A stretch of DNA of 5,982 nucleotides from JANOGU01 sp964602115 (GTDB lineage: Bacteria; Pseudomonadota; Alphaproteobacteria; Rhodobacterales; Rhodobacteraceae), in NCBI GenBank assembly GCA_964602115.1, contig CAZRQN010000170.1:1-5982 (forward strand). The letters run 5' to 3'. A program made the translations under genes and the position numbers. Each line of letters starts with the position of its first letter. Position 1 is the first letter of the stretch. The notes under the pieces were generated by a model. The model was not told where the DNA came from and made no database searches. It saw only the letters and a list, made by a program, of their open reading frames with translations. Positions 5,144 to 5,982 of this stretch are shown here, piece by piece.

Positions 5144-5323
5144 GTGTACATCGATCTCTATCACGAAGCGACGCAAGGCTGGCGGTGGACCCTTTGGTCC
5201 GCCAACGGCCGAAAGATCGCCAACTCTGGAGAGGGATACGTCAACAAGTCCGACGCTCTCTCGGCGATCAATCTGGTCAAGGCCAGCGCCTCCGCCCCAG
5301 TTCGCGAGCGGTCGCGAGCTTAA
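5144..5323 (+). CDS. Small DUF1508/YegP-family protein
   Basis: A 59-residue protein starting at GTG 5144 and ending at TAA 5321-5323. It has an almost ideal ribosome-binding site, AAAGGAG (5131-5137), 6 nt before the start. The sequence carries the DUF1508 pattern: an aromatic-rich first strand (YIDLYHEATQGWRWTLWSANG, seen as YIDLY at 2-6 and WRWTLWSANG at 13-22), then GRKIANSGEGYVNKSDAL (22-39) and AINLVKASA (41-49). This compact beta-beta-beta-alpha unit is one copy of the repeat that is often doubled in YegP proteins. The function of the family is not established. The last ten residues are basic and probably disordered. It is a single-gene unit, convergent with argG, and easily missed because of its size and GTG start. 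Confidence 0.88.
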   Translation: MYIDLYHEATQGWRWTLWSANGRKIANSGEGYVNKSDALSAINLVKASASAPVRERSRA

Positions 5324-5327
5324 GCCC

Positions 5328-5353
5328 GTAGGGGGCGTTTCGGCGCCCCTTAC
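5328..5353. terminator. Hairpin between the YegP-type gene and convergent argG
   Basis: GTAGGGGGCG (5328-5337) pairs with CGCCCCTTAC (5344-5353) as a 10-bp stem with one G-T pair and a 6-nt loop (TTTCGG). It fills the 32-nt gap between the YegP-type stop (5323) and the argG stop (5356). A bidirectional terminator is the simplest reading, although neither strand has a clear T-run after the stem. Confidence 0.55.
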
Positions 5354-5355
5354 CC

Positions 5356-5982
5356 TTACCCCTTCACCCGCGCGTTCCGGGCCGCGATCAGGCGCAGGCG
5401 GAGGGCGTTCAGGCGGATGAAGCCTTCGGCATCCTTCTGGTCGTAGGCGCCGGCGTCTTCCTCGAAGGTGACGTGCTTCTCGCTGTAGAGTGAATGCCGC
5501 GACCAGCGCGCCACGGTGCGGACCGAGCCCTTGTAGAGCTTCACCCGCACCGTGCCGGTGACATTCTCCTGGCTCTTGTCGATCGCCGCCTGCAGCATCT
5601 CGCGCTCGGGCGAGAACCAGAAGCCGTTGTAGATCAGCTCGGCATAGCGCGGCATCAGGCTGTCCTTCAGGTGCCCGGCGCCGGCGTCGAGCGTGATCTG
5701 CTCGATGCCGCGATGCGCTTCCAGAAGGATCGTCCCGCCCGGGGTTTCGTAAAGCCCGCGCGACTTCATTCCGACGAAACGGTTCTCCACCAGATCGAGC
5801 AGGCCGACGCCATGCTTTGCCCCAAGCTGGTTCAGCCGGGTCAGCAGCGCGGCGGGCGACAGCGCCTCGCCGTTGACGCTGACCGCATCGCCGCGTTCGA
5901 AGCCGATCTCCACCAGTTCCGGCGTATCGGGCGCAAGTTCGGGCGCGATCACCCGCTGGTTCACATAGTCCGGGGCCTCCTG
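5356..5982 (-). CDS. argG: Argininosuccinate synthase, C-terminal part (5' end outside window)
   Basis: The last 208 codons of argG; the stop TAA lies at 5358-5356 and the frame stays open to the window edge (first visible residues QEAPDYVNQRVIAPEL). The enzyme joins citrulline and aspartate with ATP hydrolysis to give argininosuccinate, the penultimate step of arginine synthesis, in the cytosol as a homotetramer. The visible part is the synthetase and oligomerisation region. It includes ENRFVGMKSRGLYETPGG, which carries the citrulline-contacting Glu and Tyr, AYD near the C-terminal arm, and the tetramer helix ending RLRLIAARNARVKG. The family is usually about 400 residues, so roughly half is missing. 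GTG 5964 is an internal valine codon, not a start. Nothing in the visible part looks damaged. Confidence 0.96.
   Translation of the reverse strand, partial: QEAPDYVNQRVIAPELAPDTPELVEIGFERGDAVSVNGEALSPAALLTRLNQLGAKHGVGLLDLVENRFVGMKSRGLYETPGGTILLEAHRGIEQITLDAGAGHLKDSLMPRYAELIYNGFWFSPEREMLQAAIDKSQENVTGTVRVKLYKGSVRTVARWSRHSLYSEKHVTFEEDAGAYDQKDAEGFIRLNALRLRLIAARNARVKG

Noticed and set aside
5103..5420. 105-codon plus-strand open frame over the YegP-type gene
   Set aside because: It is out of frame with the DUF1508 pattern, runs through the terminator hairpin and into argG, and has low-complexity content.
1..5982. CRISPR array, rRNA, tRNA, prophage or insertion sequence
   Set aside because: No spaced identical repeats, RNA gene landmarks, transposase or integrase sequence, or terminal inverted repeats with target duplications were found in the window.

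Overview
The window is GC-rich DNA with compact gene spacing and GC-rich third codon positions. Protein signatures (exported MsrA with a GCFWC active site, AbrB/PIN toxin-antitoxin pair, argG, a class IV aminotransferase/PhyH/sulfotransferase group) and CCCGGG-TCARG-CCCGGG palindromes point to an alphaproteobacterium, most likely Rhodobacterales. This assignment is an inference, because no rRNA or other phylogenetic marker is present.

Layout. Bases 1-105 are the tail of a large plus-strand gene with a phosphotransacetylase-like C-terminus (NADP-malic enzyme or Pta). A promoter overlapping an 11-bp direct repeat then drives a vapBC-type toxin-antitoxin pair (164-806). A hairpin separates it from the convergent msrA gene (838-1446, minus), which encodes an exported methionine sulfoxide reductase. 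A regulatory-looking intergenic region (1447-1645) carries a dyad and four 11-bp-phased repeats. It precedes a plus-strand group of three genes: a class IV PLP enzyme (1646-2551), a PhyH-like Fe(II)/2-oxoglutarate dioxygenase (2682-3875) and a small sulfotransferase-like P-loop protein (3872-4600). The last two overlap by 4 nt. The first two are separated by 130 nt containing a perfect 11-bp palindromic element.

The 543-nt region 4601-5143 has no convincing gene. It holds a head-to-head pair of the same palindromic element and a run of compact hairpins, and leads into a GTG-started 59-codon gene of the DUF1508/YegP family (5144-5323). A 10-bp hairpin then separates this gene from the convergent 3' part of argG (5356-5982, minus), whose start lies outside the window.

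The best candidate for an undescribed system is the aminotransferase/dioxygenase/sulfotransferase group. The first enzyme keeps the class IV fold landmarks but appears to lack the usual glutamate that contacts the PLP pyridine nitrogen, and its lysine positions do not align with the usual catalytic lysine. The sulfotransferase-like and class IV domains are, from memory, fused in a plant protein family, which suggests a functional link. The substrate cannot be read from the sequence.
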